DNA from: Acidimicrobiia bacterium UBA4744
Lineage (GTDB): Bacteria > Actinomycetota > Acidimicrobiia > Spongiisociales > UBA4744
Direction: 5' to 3'
Assembly (NCBI GenBank): GCA_002403855.1
Contig: DHIO01000006.1
Location: 46,402 to 83,538 of the forward strand
DNA length: 37,137 nucleotides
The notes beneath the pieces were generated by a model that searched no databases, was not told the DNA's origin, and saw nothing but the letters and a program-made list of their open reading frames with translations. A program made the position numbers and the translations under genes. Shown here one piece after another: positions 14,579 to 23,131 of this stretch (position 1 is its first letter; every line of letters begins with the position of its first letter).

Positions 14579-14972
14579 CCGCGCTCACCGGTTTCCGTTT
14601 CCGGCTCAGGATCATCCAGATGCCGCCCGCCACCGCCAGCACCGGGAGCAGCCACACGAGCAGGGTCCGCCCGGCAACCGGTGGGTCGAGAAGTATTCCG
14701 TCGCCGTAGCGAGCGGTGAAGTATGCGACGATCTGCGGGTCGGATTCTCCGGCAGCCACCTTTTCCTCGACGATCTCCATCATCGCCCGGGCGGTTTCGG
14801 AGGGGGAATCGCCGATCGCTTCTCCCTGGCAGACCGGGCACTTGATGCTGGATCCCAGCGCCTCCACCCGGTCCTGGGGCGCGCTGTCTCCCACCACCAT
14901 TCCCACGATGACCACCCCGGCCAGCAAGACCGTCACGACCCAACCGACAGTGGTGCGAGTCCGGCTATCCAT
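14562..14972 (-). CDS. ccmH: CcmH/CycL apocytochrome c reductase subunit
   Basis: 136 residues with the family's conserved redox motif in IKCPVCQGEAIGDS (CPVC near residues 45-48), flanked by an N-terminal TM helix and a C-terminal TM helix (LLVWLLPVLAVAGGIWMIL). It works with CcmF and CcmG in reducing apocytochrome cysteines and ligating heme. The ATG at 14972 lies within the end of ccmF (8-base overlap), and its end overlaps the TPR gene. The longer frame to 15008 lacks a ribosome site and is rejected as start. Confidence 0.92.
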   Translation of the reverse strand: MDSRTRTTVGWVVTVLLAGVVIVGMVVGDSAPQDRVEALGSSIKCPVCQGEAIGDSPSETARAMMEIVEEKVAAGESDPQIVAYFTARYGDGILLDPPVAGRTLLVWLLPVLAVAGGIWMILSRKRKPVSAGVDRD

Positions 14973-17004
14973 CGCGGGAGACCTCGGCTTCGACAGAAAC
15001 CTCGTCACTGCGCTTCTTGACCAGTCGTGACCACAGCACGGCCGCAGCGGCTATGAATCCGCCCACCCACACCAGCCAGATCAACGGGAACCAGAACACC
15101 CCAAGTGTCACCTGCTGGCGGTCGATGCTCTTCAGCGACACGTAGAGGTCACCGGACCACGAAGCATCGACCTCGGGGGTGGCGATCGATTGCGTCGAGG
15201 TGGGGTACTGGTTGAGGCGCGGCTCCAACTCACTCACCACCTTGCCGTTCCGCGCCACCTCGATCTGCGCCCCGGTGACGAACCGGGTCGGTTCCTGCCG
15301 TGTGAAGGGGGCGACGTAGGTGAGGTCGAAACCGGCCACCGATTCGGTGTCTCCGGGCGTCAGGGTGATGTCGGCCTCGACGGTGAGGTTGGCGGAGAAG
15401 GCGATCCCCAGGGCGAGTAGTGCCACTCCCAGGTGAGAGATCTGGCCGCCCCAGTATCCGGGGTCGTTGCGCATGGTGCGCAGCGCGGCGGAGGGAAGTG
15501 AGATCTCACGTTTCTCAGACACTGTGCGTGCGGTCACGTAGAGCTGCCGGACGATCACCGAGATGACAAAGACCGCGGCCAGGATGAAAGCCACCAGCCA
15601 GGGGGTGCGATACCCGAGCAGGACCGCCAGCGCCGCGACCCCCAGCGCCACTCGGAGGGGGTTCCTGATTCGTTTCCAGAGGACCTCTGATTTGGCCGAG
15701 CGGTATGGGGTGACGGGCCCGAGCCCCATCGCCAGGAGCAGGCCAAAGGACAGTGGAACGGCCATCCGGTCGAAGAACGGCCTACCGACTCCGACCTGCG
15801 CTCCGCTGAAGGCCTCGACGAACATCGGATAGAGCGTCCCGGTCAACACGACAAACGCGAAAACCGTCAGCAGGAGGTTGTTGAGGAGGAACACACCCTC
15901 GCGGCTGGCCAGCGAGTCGAGGCGGGGAGACGACGCCACAACGTGCGCCCGTGCTGCAAACAACCCGAACGACGCGACCAGCACCACCATGAGGAACCAC
16001 AGCAGGGCAGGGCCGATGGGGGATTGCGTGAAGCTGTGCACGGAGGTGATCACTCCCGACCGGGTGAGAAACGTGCCGAGAATGGTTAGAGCGAAGGTGG
16101 CGATGACCAGCACGAAGTTCCACGCCTGCAGCATGCCGCGCCGGGCCTGAACGACGGCGGAGTGGAGGAACGCGGTAGCGATCAACCAGGGCATGAAGGA
16201 GGCATTCTCAACCGGGTCCCAGGCCCAGTACCCGCCCCATCCGAGCACCTCATACGACCAGAGACCACCGAGCACGATCCCGGCGGTCAGAAAACCCCAG
16301 GCGATCAGGGTCCAGGTGCGGGTGCGAAGCAGCCATTCCGTGCCGCCGGCGCCCAGCATGAGGGCGCTCATGGCGAAGGCAAAGGGGACCGTCATTCCGA
16401 CGTATCCGAAGTAGAGCATCGGTGGGTGGACGGCCATGAGAATGTGGTTCTGGAGGAGGGGATTGGGGCCCCGTCCTTCCAGAGCCGCCAGAGAGTCTGC
16501 CCAGGGCCAGTGAGTGCCTTCGAGACATCCGATCGAAGCCGGTTCGACGCACACGCTGAACGGGTTCGACACGGTGGCCATGAGCACGAAGAAGTAGAGA
16601 CTGACGATCCCCATCACGGCCAGGGCGCCCGCCCCCAGCCGGTCGGGTTCGGAACGCCGGGCGAAGCCCCGATAGACGGTGTACACGAATGCGGCCAGGA
16701 CAAGGCCCCACAAGACGATGCTGCCCTCCAGCGCCGCCCAGGCGGACGCCACTTTGAAGATGAACGGAGTGGTGGTCGCTGAGTTGTTGGCGATGTACTC
16801 GATGGAGAAATCGTCGGTGAGAATGCCGACTTCGAGGGCGATCATCGCCAGAGTTGCCCCGCCGACCAGACCATAGACCGGCCACTGCAGGTGTTGCGCC
16901 CGGGCTCGGTCGCCGTTTCCGAGGCCCCGTAGACCTTGCACGACCAGTCCGACCGAAGCCAGAGCCGCCAGGATGATGGCCAGGTACCCCACGGTTGCGG
17001 TCAT
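14965..17004 (-). CDS. ccmF: Cytochrome c heme lyase CcmF
   Basis: 679-residue multi-pass membrane protein, the heme ligase of System I. It carries the WWD heme-handling domain WGGYWAWDPVENASFMPWL (about residues 245-263), conserved His residues in the following helices (FLHSAVVQARRGML, GVITSVHSF), about 14 TM segments, and a C-terminal extracytoplasmic domain. Length and order fit the family. It starts 9 bases after the ccmE stop and overlaps ccmH by 8 bases. With at least five multiheme proteins encoded nearby, a full ligase is expected. Confidence 0.97.
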   Translation of the reverse strand: MTATVGYLAIILAALASVGLVVQGLRGLGNGDRARAQHLQWPVYGLVGGATLAMIALEVGILTDDFSIEYIANNSATTTPFIFKVASAWAALEGSIVLWGLVLAAFVYTVYRGFARRSEPDRLGAGALAVMGIVSLYFFVLMATVSNPFSVCVEPASIGCLEGTHWPWADSLAALEGRGPNPLLQNHILMAVHPPMLYFGYVGMTVPFAFAMSALMLGAGGTEWLLRTRTWTLIAWGFLTAGIVLGGLWSYEVLGWGGYWAWDPVENASFMPWLIATAFLHSAVVQARRGMLQAWNFVLVIATFALTILGTFLTRSGVITSVHSFTQSPIGPALLWFLMVVLVASFGLFAARAHVVASSPRLDSLASREGVFLLNNLLLTVFAFVVLTGTLYPMFVEAFSGAQVGVGRPFFDRMAVPLSFGLLLAMGLGPVTPYRSAKSEVLWKRIRNPLRVALGVAALAVLLGYRTPWLVAFILAAVFVISVIVRQLYVTARTVSEKREISLPSAALRTMRNDPGYWGGQISHLGVALLALGIAFSANLTVEADITLTPGDTESVAGFDLTYVAPFTRQEPTRFVTGAQIEVARNGKVVSELEPRLNQYPTSTQSIATPEVDASWSGDLYVSLKSIDRQQVTLGVFWFPLIWLVWVGGFIAAAAVLWSRLVKKRSDEVSVEAEVSRDG

Positions 17005-17013
17005 CCGGCTACC

Positions 17014-17430
17014 TCAGTTCTCCGAAGGTGGAATGTAGGCACCCTCGTCGTCGGGGGCTCGGTACTCCTCGTCGTGATTGATGATCAGGGTGTCGGACTC
17101 GAAGTGGTTGCCCGCCCAGGCGCCTTCGACGACGACACCGATGTTCTCCTGGAACAGCTGCGGGGGGGCCCCGGTGTGTACGACGTTGATCGAGCGGTCT
17201 CCATCTGTGACCACGAAGGTGACTCCTTCGACCGTGGTTTCCACCGTGCCCTCGGTTACCAAGCCACCCAGTCGGAATCGCTCGCCGTCCGGGAAGTCGG
17301 CCTGCTGGTCGACGGCTTCGCTGGGGGTGAGGTAGTAGATCAGATTGTCACCGAGACCCCCAAACAACATGAACCCGAGCACCAGAACGATGATCCCGAC
17401 GGCCGGCAGGACAAACCATTTGTACCGCAC
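17014..17430 (-). CDS. ccmE: Heme chaperone CcmE
   Basis: 138 residues with an N-terminal TM anchor (FVLPAVGIIVLVLGFMLFG) and an outward beta-barrel domain. The covalent heme-binding His lies in INHDEEYRAP, matching the family's HxxxY; this is the His form, not the archaeal-type Cys form. It receives heme from CcmABCD and delivers it to CcmF. GTG start with GGAGGA formed over the end of the ccmD gene. Confidence 0.94.
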   Translation of the reverse strand: MRYKWFVLPAVGIIVLVLGFMLFGGLGDNLIYYLTPSEAVDQQADFPDGERFRLGGLVTEGTVETTVEGVTFVVTDGDRSINVVHTGAPPQLFQENIGVVVEGAWAGNHFESDTLIINHDEEYRAPDDEGAYIPPSEN

Positions 17431-17432
17431 GC

Positions 17433-17546
17433 CTATTCCTCCAACCGGCGTCTGACGCGCCGGGTTCGCACCGCCAGCGAAATCGCGTAGAGCACCATGA
17501 ACCCGTAGACCACCGAGTATCCGAAAACCACCCAGCCATCAGACAT
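17433..17546 (-). CDS. ccmD: CcmD-like small membrane protein
   Basis: 37 residues beginning MSDGWVVFGYSVVYGFMVLYA, one TM helix followed by a basic tail (RTRRVRRRLEE). Size, single helix, charge and position between ccmC and ccmE match CcmD, which helps release holo-CcmE from the CcmABC complex. The ATG at 17546 overlaps the ccmC stop by 8 bases; longer versions of the frame would run into the ccmC coding sequence. Confidence 0.85.
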   Translation of the reverse strand: MSDGWVVFGYSVVYGFMVLYAISLAVRTRRVRRRLEE

Positions 17547-18273
17547 CGCCGGGTACCTCCCCGAGGTTGGGAGCGGTGATACCCGAGCCGGCGATATCGA
17601 AGTCGGCCACCGCCTCGGTTTCTTCCAGCTCATCTTCCAGGCGTGCCAACCGGACCCGCCAGGCCATGAACGCCGCGTAGACGATGGTGAAGGCCCCCAA
17701 GTTGATCATGAGCGCCCGCAGAAACACGGGGTCGATCGGAGCATCGGCGCGCACCACCGTCGCCCCCTGATGGAGCGTGCGGAAGAGAGTGACGGACAAG
17801 TAGACGATCGGTACCTGAACGAAGGCGATGATGCCGAGGATCGCCGATCTTCGGGCACGGGTCTCCGGATCTGGGATGCTGCGGCGTAGGGCCAGATACC
17901 CGACGTAGACGAAGAACATGATGGCCGTGGACATCATGCGAGCATCGCTCCAATCCCAGAACGTGCCCCAAACCGGGTAGCCCCAGATCATCCCGGTCAG
18001 GAGCGCCAGAGCGGTGAAGAACACCCCGACCTCGGCCGAGCTGGCCGCCACCCGATCCCAGATGGGCGTCTTCTTCATCAGCCATACCGCTCCGCCGATC
18101 ATGGTGACGCCGAAGGCCAGGAAGGCCAGCCAGGCGGACGGAACGTGCACGAACATGATTTTGGCGAATTCCCCTTGGATGCGCTCCGGGGGAGCCGCCA
18201 TGGCAAAGCCGAATCCCACCGCGACGGCGACGACGGCCACCAGGCTCAACGCTCGGTACGAACGCTCGCTCAT
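17539..18273 (-). CDS. ccmC: Heme export/handling protein CcmC
   Basis: 244 residues, six TM segments, with the tryptophan-rich heme-binding WWD-type motif WGYPVWGTFWDWSDARMMS (about residues 98-116) and conserved His in FVHVPSAWLA and RTLHQGATV. It loads heme on CcmE. The acidic C-terminal tail (LEDELEETEAVADFD) is longer than usual. ATG overlaps the ccmB stop by four bases (ATGA). Confidence 0.96.
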   Translation of the reverse strand: MSERSYRALSLVAVVAVAVGFGFAMAAPPERIQGEFAKIMFVHVPSAWLAFLAFGVTMIGGAVWLMKKTPIWDRVAASSAEVGVFFTALALLTGMIWGYPVWGTFWDWSDARMMSTAIMFFVYVGYLALRRSIPDPETRARRSAILGIIAFVQVPIVYLSVTLFRTLHQGATVVRADAPIDPVFLRALMINLGAFTIVYAAFMAWRVRLARLEDELEETEAVADFDIAGSGITAPNLGEVPGDV

Positions 18274-18950
18274 CGGCTTGACTCCTCCAAAGGCCTCGCT
18301 GTGACGACACCGATCACGGCGACCGCCAGGTTCATGGTGGCGAGCAACGTGATCCAGGGGAGGATACTCTCTTCCCGTCTCAAAGCCTCCACTACCTGGG
18401 CCGATCCGAGCAGCAGAGGCATCGAAAGTGGGGCCACCAGGAGGGGTGTAAGGGTGTTGCGGGTACGCAGACCGGTGGTTACCGACCCGGCCAGCGTACC
18501 CACCAGGGCCAGGCCGCCGGCCAGCAGCACCATCACCAGGATCAACCAGGGCCAGTTGGGAATCCGCCCCGGGTTGTACAAGAGAATGGTGACCGGAACC
18601 AGCACTATTTCGAAGGCCAGCAGCAGCAGCGTGCTCGTAGCCGTCCGCCCCACGAACTTGGCGGCCGGGTCGGTGCCCAGCAGGGTGAGCAGTTCTCGTT
18701 GCGGAGGAGTGTCGGCGGCAGTTTGACGGAAGGCGACCAGCATTCCGAAGAGCAGCGCCACGGCCAGAAACATGCCCGGACCCACCTCGGCCAGCAGGGG
18801 CCGGTCGGTGCCGATGGCCAGAGGGATGAGCATGAGCGCCACCGCCCCGAACGGGATCGTGATGTAGAGGGCCTCGCCGGCCCGACCTTCGACGAGGAGG
18901 TCCTTGCGGGCGATCTCTTTCGCTTGCTGCCAGAATCCTCCGGCTTTCAC
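18270..18950 (-). CDS. ccmB: CcmB, membrane subunit of the heme-chaperone ABC complex
   Basis: 226 residues with six predicted TM segments and the cytoplasmic N-terminal stretch AKEIARKDLLVEGRAGEAL typical of CcmB. With CcmA it forms the ABC module that drives release of heme-loaded CcmE. The GTG start overlaps the ccmA stop (GTGA). Confidence 0.94.
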   Translation of the reverse strand: MKAGGFWQQAKEIARKDLLVEGRAGEALYITIPFGAVALMLIPLAIGTDRPLLAEVGPGMFLAVALLFGMLVAFRQTAADTPPQRELLTLLGTDPAAKFVGRTATSTLLLLAFEIVLVPVTILLYNPGRIPNWPWLILVMVLLAGGLALVGTLAGSVTTGLRTRNTLTPLLVAPLSMPLLLGSAQVVEALRREESILPWITLLATMNLAVAVIGVVTARPLEESSR

Positions 18951-19609
18951 GTCATCCCCGTTCTGTCGTGGAGGGTGCCGCCTTCGAGGTGGTAGGTGGT
19001 GTTGACCAGCGGCAGCATGCGATCCGGCTCGTGGGAAACCAGCACAACCCCTCCTTCCCGACCCTGAACGTCCTCGACGGCCGCCTTGACCAACGCCTGG
19101 GCTGCTTTGTCGAGGCCGGCGTGGGCCTCGTCCAGCAGGAGCATCCTTGGCCGCGTCAGCAACACCCGGGCGAATTCAACCCGTCGCTGCATGCCGTGCG
19201 ACGAATGGTCGGCCCGCCGATGTTTGGCGCCTCCAAGCCCGACAAGATCGAGTGCACGTTCTGCCTTCTCGGTGGGGGAGCCGGCCAGACGCGCCACAAA
19301 TGTGAGGTTCTCGAGCAAGGTGAGCTCGCCCCAAAGCCCGGGATGGTGGCCCAGCAAGTCGATCTGTCGGCGAGCAGCCAGGGTACCTTCCGAGAGAACG
19401 TCGGTACCCAGCACGGCTGCTCGACCGATCGACGGTTTGAGGAGCGTTGCCAGGATTCTGAGGAGGGTGGATTTCCCCGATCCGTTGGGACCGACGATTC
19501 CCACCACCTCTCCGGGATCGATTCTGAGGTTGACGTCACGCAGAACCGGCATCCGCCCGAAGCGGACACCGACACGCGACAAGTCGGCGATGGGGGCTCC
19601 CTCGATCAC
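18947..19609 (-). CDS. ccmA: CcmA, ATPase of the heme-chaperone ABC complex
   Basis: 220 residues from the GTG at 19609 (a TTG at 19648 would add 13 residues). Motifs: Walker A VGPNGSGKST, signature SSHGMQRRVEFARVLL, Walker B RMLLLDEAHAGLD and switch His LVSHEPDRM. Walker B has DEA where most ABC proteins have DEP, a common CcmA variant. The GTG start is preferred because TACACT at 19623-19618 lies 8 bases ahead, suggesting leaderless transcription, and the remaining N-terminus has normal length. First gene of the nine-gene ccm operon, divergent from the bc complex genes. Confidence 0.92.
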   Translation of the reverse strand: MIEGAPIADLSRVGVRFGRMPVLRDVNLRIDPGEVVGIVGPNGSGKSTLLRILATLLKPSIGRAAVLGTDVLSEGTLAARRQIDLLGHHPGLWGELTLLENLTFVARLAGSPTEKAERALDLVGLGGAKHRRADHSSHGMQRRVEFARVLLTRPRMLLLDEAHAGLDKAAQALVKAAVEDVQGREGGVVLVSHEPDRMLPLVNTTYHLEGGTLHDRTGMT

Positions 19610-19617
19610 AACCGAGG

Positions 19618-19623
19618 AGTGTA
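19618..19623 (-). promoter_or_regulatory. Putative -10 of the ccm operon
   Basis: TACACT on the minus strand ends 8 bases before the GTG at 19609, close to the leaderless spacing seen elsewhere. No Shine-Dalgarno sequence precedes that GTG. Confidence 0.35.
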
Positions 19624-19715
19624 GGTCCTGTTCATCTGCCTTCGGCAAAGCCCCGACGAACCCGAAGAATCGGTCGAGTCGGCCTCGCCTCAGTGATTCG
19701 GGCTGCTGATCGGGT

Positions 19716-19749
19716 TAAACTGCCCGGGCCTGGAGGCTCGTGAGGGAGG
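19716..19749 (+). promoter_or_regulatory. -10 and ribosome site of the bc complex operon
   Basis: TAAACT (19716-19721) is a likely -10, and GAGGGAGG (19742-19749) ends 5 bases before the ATG at 19755. The strong ribosome site decides that start over the in-frame GTG at 19740. Confidence 0.5.
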
Positions 19750-19754
19750 TTCCA

Positions 19755-20303
19755 ATGGGCGATGACGCAGACGGACCGGTTGACGAGAAAGTAGGGCCTC
19801 TTGGTCCATCCATCGAGGACGAGTCGTCCGACGACCAAGGCGTCTCGCGGCGAAAGCTCCTCGCCGGATCGGTCGGGATCATGGGCGGGGCGATAGCGGC
19901 CGGTATTGGTGTTCCCGCCGTGTTCTATGTAGCGGGTCCGTCGCAAGAGCAGCAGGTCGCCCAGGAGTGGGTACGGCTCGGTTCGGTGACTTCCGTGGAT
20001 TCTGCGGAGCCGACACTCATGAAGGCGACCATCGAACGAAGAGCGGGGTATCTCACTACGACCGAAGAGTTTTCGGTATTCGTCACGACCGAGAATGGAA
20101 CAGACTTCGTAGCATTGTCGAATGTTTGCACACACCTCGGTTGTCGGGTGCGGTGGGTGGAGGAGCAAAGCGGGTTCTTCTGCCCATGCCACAACGCGGT
20201 GTTCAACCGCGATGGATCGGTGGCAACAGGGCCACCTCCCCGTCCGCTCGATTCCTTCGAGACGAAGGTAGAAGACGGTCAGATCTTCATCAAGGGAGTT
20301 TGA
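19755..20303 (+). CDS. qcrA: Rieske iron-sulfur protein of the bc complex
   Basis: 182 residues. An acidic N-terminus is followed by a Tat-like segment (SRRKLLAGSVGIMGGAIAAGIGV, residues ~31-53) that also serves as membrane anchor, then the Rieske domain with both cluster motifs, CTHLGC and CPCHNAVF, which bind the [2Fe-2S] cluster through two Cys and two His. It accepts electrons from menaquinol at the Qo site. It is a short, single-anchor form more like b6f/Bacillus Rieske proteins than the long three-helix actinobacterial QcrA of Mycobacterium. It lies one base before the cytochrome b gene. Confidence 0.95.
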   Translation: MGDDADGPVDEKVGPLGPSIEDESSDDQGVSRRKLLAGSVGIMGGAIAAGIGVPAVFYVAGPSQEQQVAQEWVRLGSVTSVDSAEPTLMKATIERRAGYLTTTEEFSVFVTTENGTDFVALSNVCTHLGCRVRWVEEQSGFFCPCHNAVFNRDGSVATGPPPRPLDSFETKVEDGQIFIKGV

Positions 20304-20304
20304 T

Positions 20305-20964
20305 ATGGCCACCAAACTCGGCGATTGGATGGACGACCGGACGGGTTGGCGAACCCATCACGCCACGATCTTCCTCAGGAAGATTCCCAAGATCAACTGG
20401 TCGTACACGCTGGGCAGTGCCACGCTCTTCACGATGTTCATCCAGATCGTCACGGGAATTCTGCTCACTCTCTATTACGTTCCCGAACCGCAGCAAGCGT
20501 ATGCCAGTGTCAGCTACATCACCAACGAACTTCCCTTCGGATGGTTGATTCGGGGTCTTCACCACTGGGGGGCCAGCGCCATGGTTTTGCTGGTCGTTCT
20601 TCATATGGTTCGCGTGATCATCTACGGAGCCTATAAGTACCCGCGCGAATTCACCTGGATCACGGGTGTCGCCCTGCTTCTGCTGACATTTGCTTTTGGT
20701 TTCACCGGCTACCTGTTGCCATGGGACCAGCGTGCCTACTGGGCAACCGTGGTGGGGACTCAGATCGGCGAGGTGACTCCGGTGGTAGGAGACACGCTGC
20801 GGGCGGTGATGCTCGGCGGAGAGGAGATCTCCGGTCTCACCCTCACCCGCTTCTATGGGGCCCACGTGTGGGTGCTTCCGTCGCTCCTCTTACTGCTGGT
20901 TGGGATCCATATCTTTCTCGTCATTCGTAACGGGATCACTTCCGTGCCAAAACGAGGCGAGTAG
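20305..20964 (+). CDS. qcrB: Cytochrome b N-terminal part (b6-like)
   Basis: 219 residues with four TM helices holding the heme b His pairs: HHW and VLHMVRV near residues 85-100, and GAHVWVLP and VGIHIFLV near 190-205. FTGYLLPWDQRAYWA is the conserved loop of the Qo site. It is a split, b6-type cytochrome b; the remaining helices lie in the next gene. It makes up the quinol-oxidising core of the complex. Adjacent genes on both sides are separated by 1-3 bases. Confidence 0.95.
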   Translation: MATKLGDWMDDRTGWRTHHATIFLRKIPKINWSYTLGSATLFTMFIQIVTGILLTLYYVPEPQQAYASVSYITNELPFGWLIRGLHHWGASAMVLLVVLHMVRVIIYGAYKYPREFTWITGVALLLLTFAFGFTGYLLPWDQRAYWATVVGTQIGEVTPVVGDTLRAVMLGGEEISGLTLTRFYGAHVWVLPSLLLLLVGIHIFLVIRNGITSVPKRGE

Positions 20965-20967
20965 GCA

Positions 20968-23070
20968 ATGAAGAAGGAAGAACGCGAGGCCTACCTCGAG
21001 AACTATGAAGAGGAGAAGAAGAAGGGCGTTCCCTTCTGGCCGGACATCATCTTCAAGGATTCGATCGTCGCCTTCATCATCTTCATCGCTCTCGTTGCCC
21101 TCGCCTACTTCGTCGGCGCCAGCCTCGAGGAAATCGCCGATCCCAGCGACGCGACGTATACCCCTCGACCCGAGTGGTACTTTCTTTTCCTCTTCCAGTT
21201 GCTGAAGTTCTTTCCGGGCGATCTGGAAGTCATCGGGGTCATCGTCCTACCGGTCATTGCCATCGTATTCTTGATCCTGCTTCCTTGGATAGACCGTTCC
21301 AGTAGGAGGCACCCGGCGGGGCGACCCGTGGTAATCGGCGTCACGGTATTTGGAATGGTCGCCGCGGTTTTCCTGACCGTGCAGGCGGTAGAGGAAGCCC
21401 CACCCCCAGGTGGAACCACGGCCGAGGGTGATCGGACCGCCGCCCTATACGTGGACAACTGTGCCGGCTGTCACGGGTCGACCGTGGCCGTGGCTCCGGG
21501 TACCGACCTGTTTGCAGTTATTTCTGCGGGAACCCACGAGGGGATGCCCTCCTGGAATGCAGACCTGGCGGCCGACGAGATCGATGCGCTGGTGGGATTC
21601 ATCCTGGCGCCACGTGGGAATGAGGTATTCGCGAGTTCTTGTGCCGGGTGCCACACGGCCGATGAGCTCATCGAAGCCGACGCCATCGAACTGCGCAACG
21701 CCCTCGAGGCCGGTTCCGGGTACCCGCCGCACGAGACTCTCGATGTACCCGAGTGGTCGGAGGTATTGAGCAGTGCCGAGCAAGGTCAGCTGCTCAACTT
21801 CCTGACGGCCCCCGACGGCCAGCGGTTGTGGACCCAGCAATGCTCGTCGTGTCACGGCCGTTCCGTTGCCTTTGCCGGCACCACAGAGGAGCTTCGCGAA
21901 GTCGTCGTACAAGGTGGTGGCCATCTCGATATGCCCGCATTCGGTGCAACGCTTGGGGACGCAGATATCGAGATCCTGGCGAACTATGTGACAGATCCTG
22001 CCTCGACTCCCGAGGGTGAGCAACTGTTCGCGCAAAGCTGTGCTTCCTGCCACGCGCAGAGGATTCCGCGCGTCGAGTCGTTTGACGAGGCGGTACAGGC
22101 GATCGCCCTGGGTGGAGCCCACGAAGATATGCCGGTCTGGGGTGAGATACTCACCGATGAGCAGACCGATGCCTTGGTGGCGTATGTAGCCGAGGCCGCC
22201 GAGCGGCCGGATCTGGCCAGCGGCCAGGAGCTCTACGCACAGAATTGCGCGAATTGTCATGGTGAGTTCGGTGAAGGTGGCCTGAACCCGGCCCGGTCCG
22301 ATGACATCATCGCGCCGATCAGCACTGCCGAGTACCTACGGACGAGGGACGACCAGACCTTGCGGGCGATCATCTCCCAAGGCCAGCCAAACTTCGGTAT
22401 GTCCCCATTCGGTTCTGCCTTCGGCGGGCCACTCAGCGACGATCAAGTGGACGAGCTGGTTGCCTTCATGCGGGCCTGGGAAGCCAATCCGCCCGTCGAA
22501 CTCCCGCCGGAGGTGGAGGATGTTCCCCAGCCGACCGCCAGCGGACAAGAGGTCTACGGGCAGCTCTGTGCTCAATGTCATGGTCAGCTTGGGCAAGGAG
22601 GCATCGGGACGGCTTTCGCGGACCCGTCGTGGCAATCGGCCAACAGCGATCGGGACATCTTCGATGCCGTCAACCTCGGTCACGAAGCGACCGCGATGAT
22701 CGCCTGGGGTGAGGTCCTCACCTCCCAGCAGATCGAACAACTCGTGGTGCACATTCGTACGTTCGAATCATCCGGCTCCACCGCCGGACCTCCGACCTAT
22801 GACGGAGCGGTGTCGTCGATCTTCGAGGAGAGTTGCACGGCATGTCACGGGAGCCTGGGTGGGTGGACAGGGACCAGCTACGAAGAGGCACTGAACACGG
22901 GCCAAGGTGGGCCCACGATCATCCCGGGTGATCCCGACAACAGCCGTTTGGTACAAACCATGATCGATACCCATCCCGATGGGGTCATCATGCCGCCGGC
23001 CGGTTTGCTGCCGGACGACACGGTGCAGATCATCATCGACTGGGTTGCGGCGGGGGCTCCGGAGCGGTAG
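20968..23070 (+). CDS. Cytochrome b subunit-IV domain fused to a seven-heme cytochrome c
   Basis: 700 residues. The first ~155 form three TM helices resembling subunit IV of b6f or the C-terminal half of cytochrome b, with the Qo-site motif PEWY in TPRPEWYFLFLFQLLKFFPG. A long extracytoplasmic part has seven CxxCH motifs: CAGCH (~164), CAGCH (~223), CSSCH (~292), CASCH (~357), CANCH (~427), CAQCH (~534) and CTACH (~622). The repeats resemble class I cytochrome c domains with Met ligands in MPxW, MPAF and MSPF. The last domain (TIIPGDPDNS to WVAAGAPER) resembles the two C-terminal domains of the b/diheme protein at 7.9-9.5 kb. Bacillus QcrC is a similar fusion with one heme; seven is far more. 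It probably replaces cytochrome c1 and soluble c. Confidence 0.92.
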   Translation: MKKEEREAYLENYEEEKKKGVPFWPDIIFKDSIVAFIIFIALVALAYFVGASLEEIADPSDATYTPRPEWYFLFLFQLLKFFPGDLEVIGVIVLPVIAIVFLILLPWIDRSSRRHPAGRPVVIGVTVFGMVAAVFLTVQAVEEAPPPGGTTAEGDRTAALYVDNCAGCHGSTVAVAPGTDLFAVISAGTHEGMPSWNADLAADEIDALVGFILAPRGNEVFASSCAGCHTADELIEADAIELRNALEAGSGYPPHETLDVPEWSEVLSSAEQGQLLNFLTAPDGQRLWTQQCSSCHGRSVAFAGTTEELREVVVQGGGHLDMPAFGATLGDADIEILANYVTDPASTPEGEQLFAQSCASCHAQRIPRVESFDEAVQAIALGGAHEDMPVWGEILTDEQTDALVAYVAEAAERPDLASGQELYAQNCANCHGEFGEGGLNPARSDDIIAPISTAEYLRTRDDQTLRAIISQGQPNFGMSPFGSAFGGPLSDDQVDELVAFMRAWEANPPVELPPEVEDVPQPTASGQEVYGQLCAQCHGQLGQGGIGTAFADPSWQSANSDRDIFDAVNLGHEATAMIAWGEVLTSQQIEQLVVHIRTFESSGSTAGPPTYDGAVSSIFEESCTACHGSLGGWTGTSYEEALNTGQGGPTIIPGDPDNSRLVQTMIDTHPDGVIMPPAGLLPDDTVQIIIDWVAAGAPER

Positions 23071-23131
23071 GCCCGGTCCTCGGAATCCGAGTCGGCCGAG
23101 CAGATGGCGAGTTCGCGAGGATACTTACGGT

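Noticed and set aside
14972..15008. Longer start for ccmH at 15008
   Set aside because: It adds 12 residues overlapping ccmF without a ribosome site; the ATG at 14972 has GAGG upstream and the usual short overlap.
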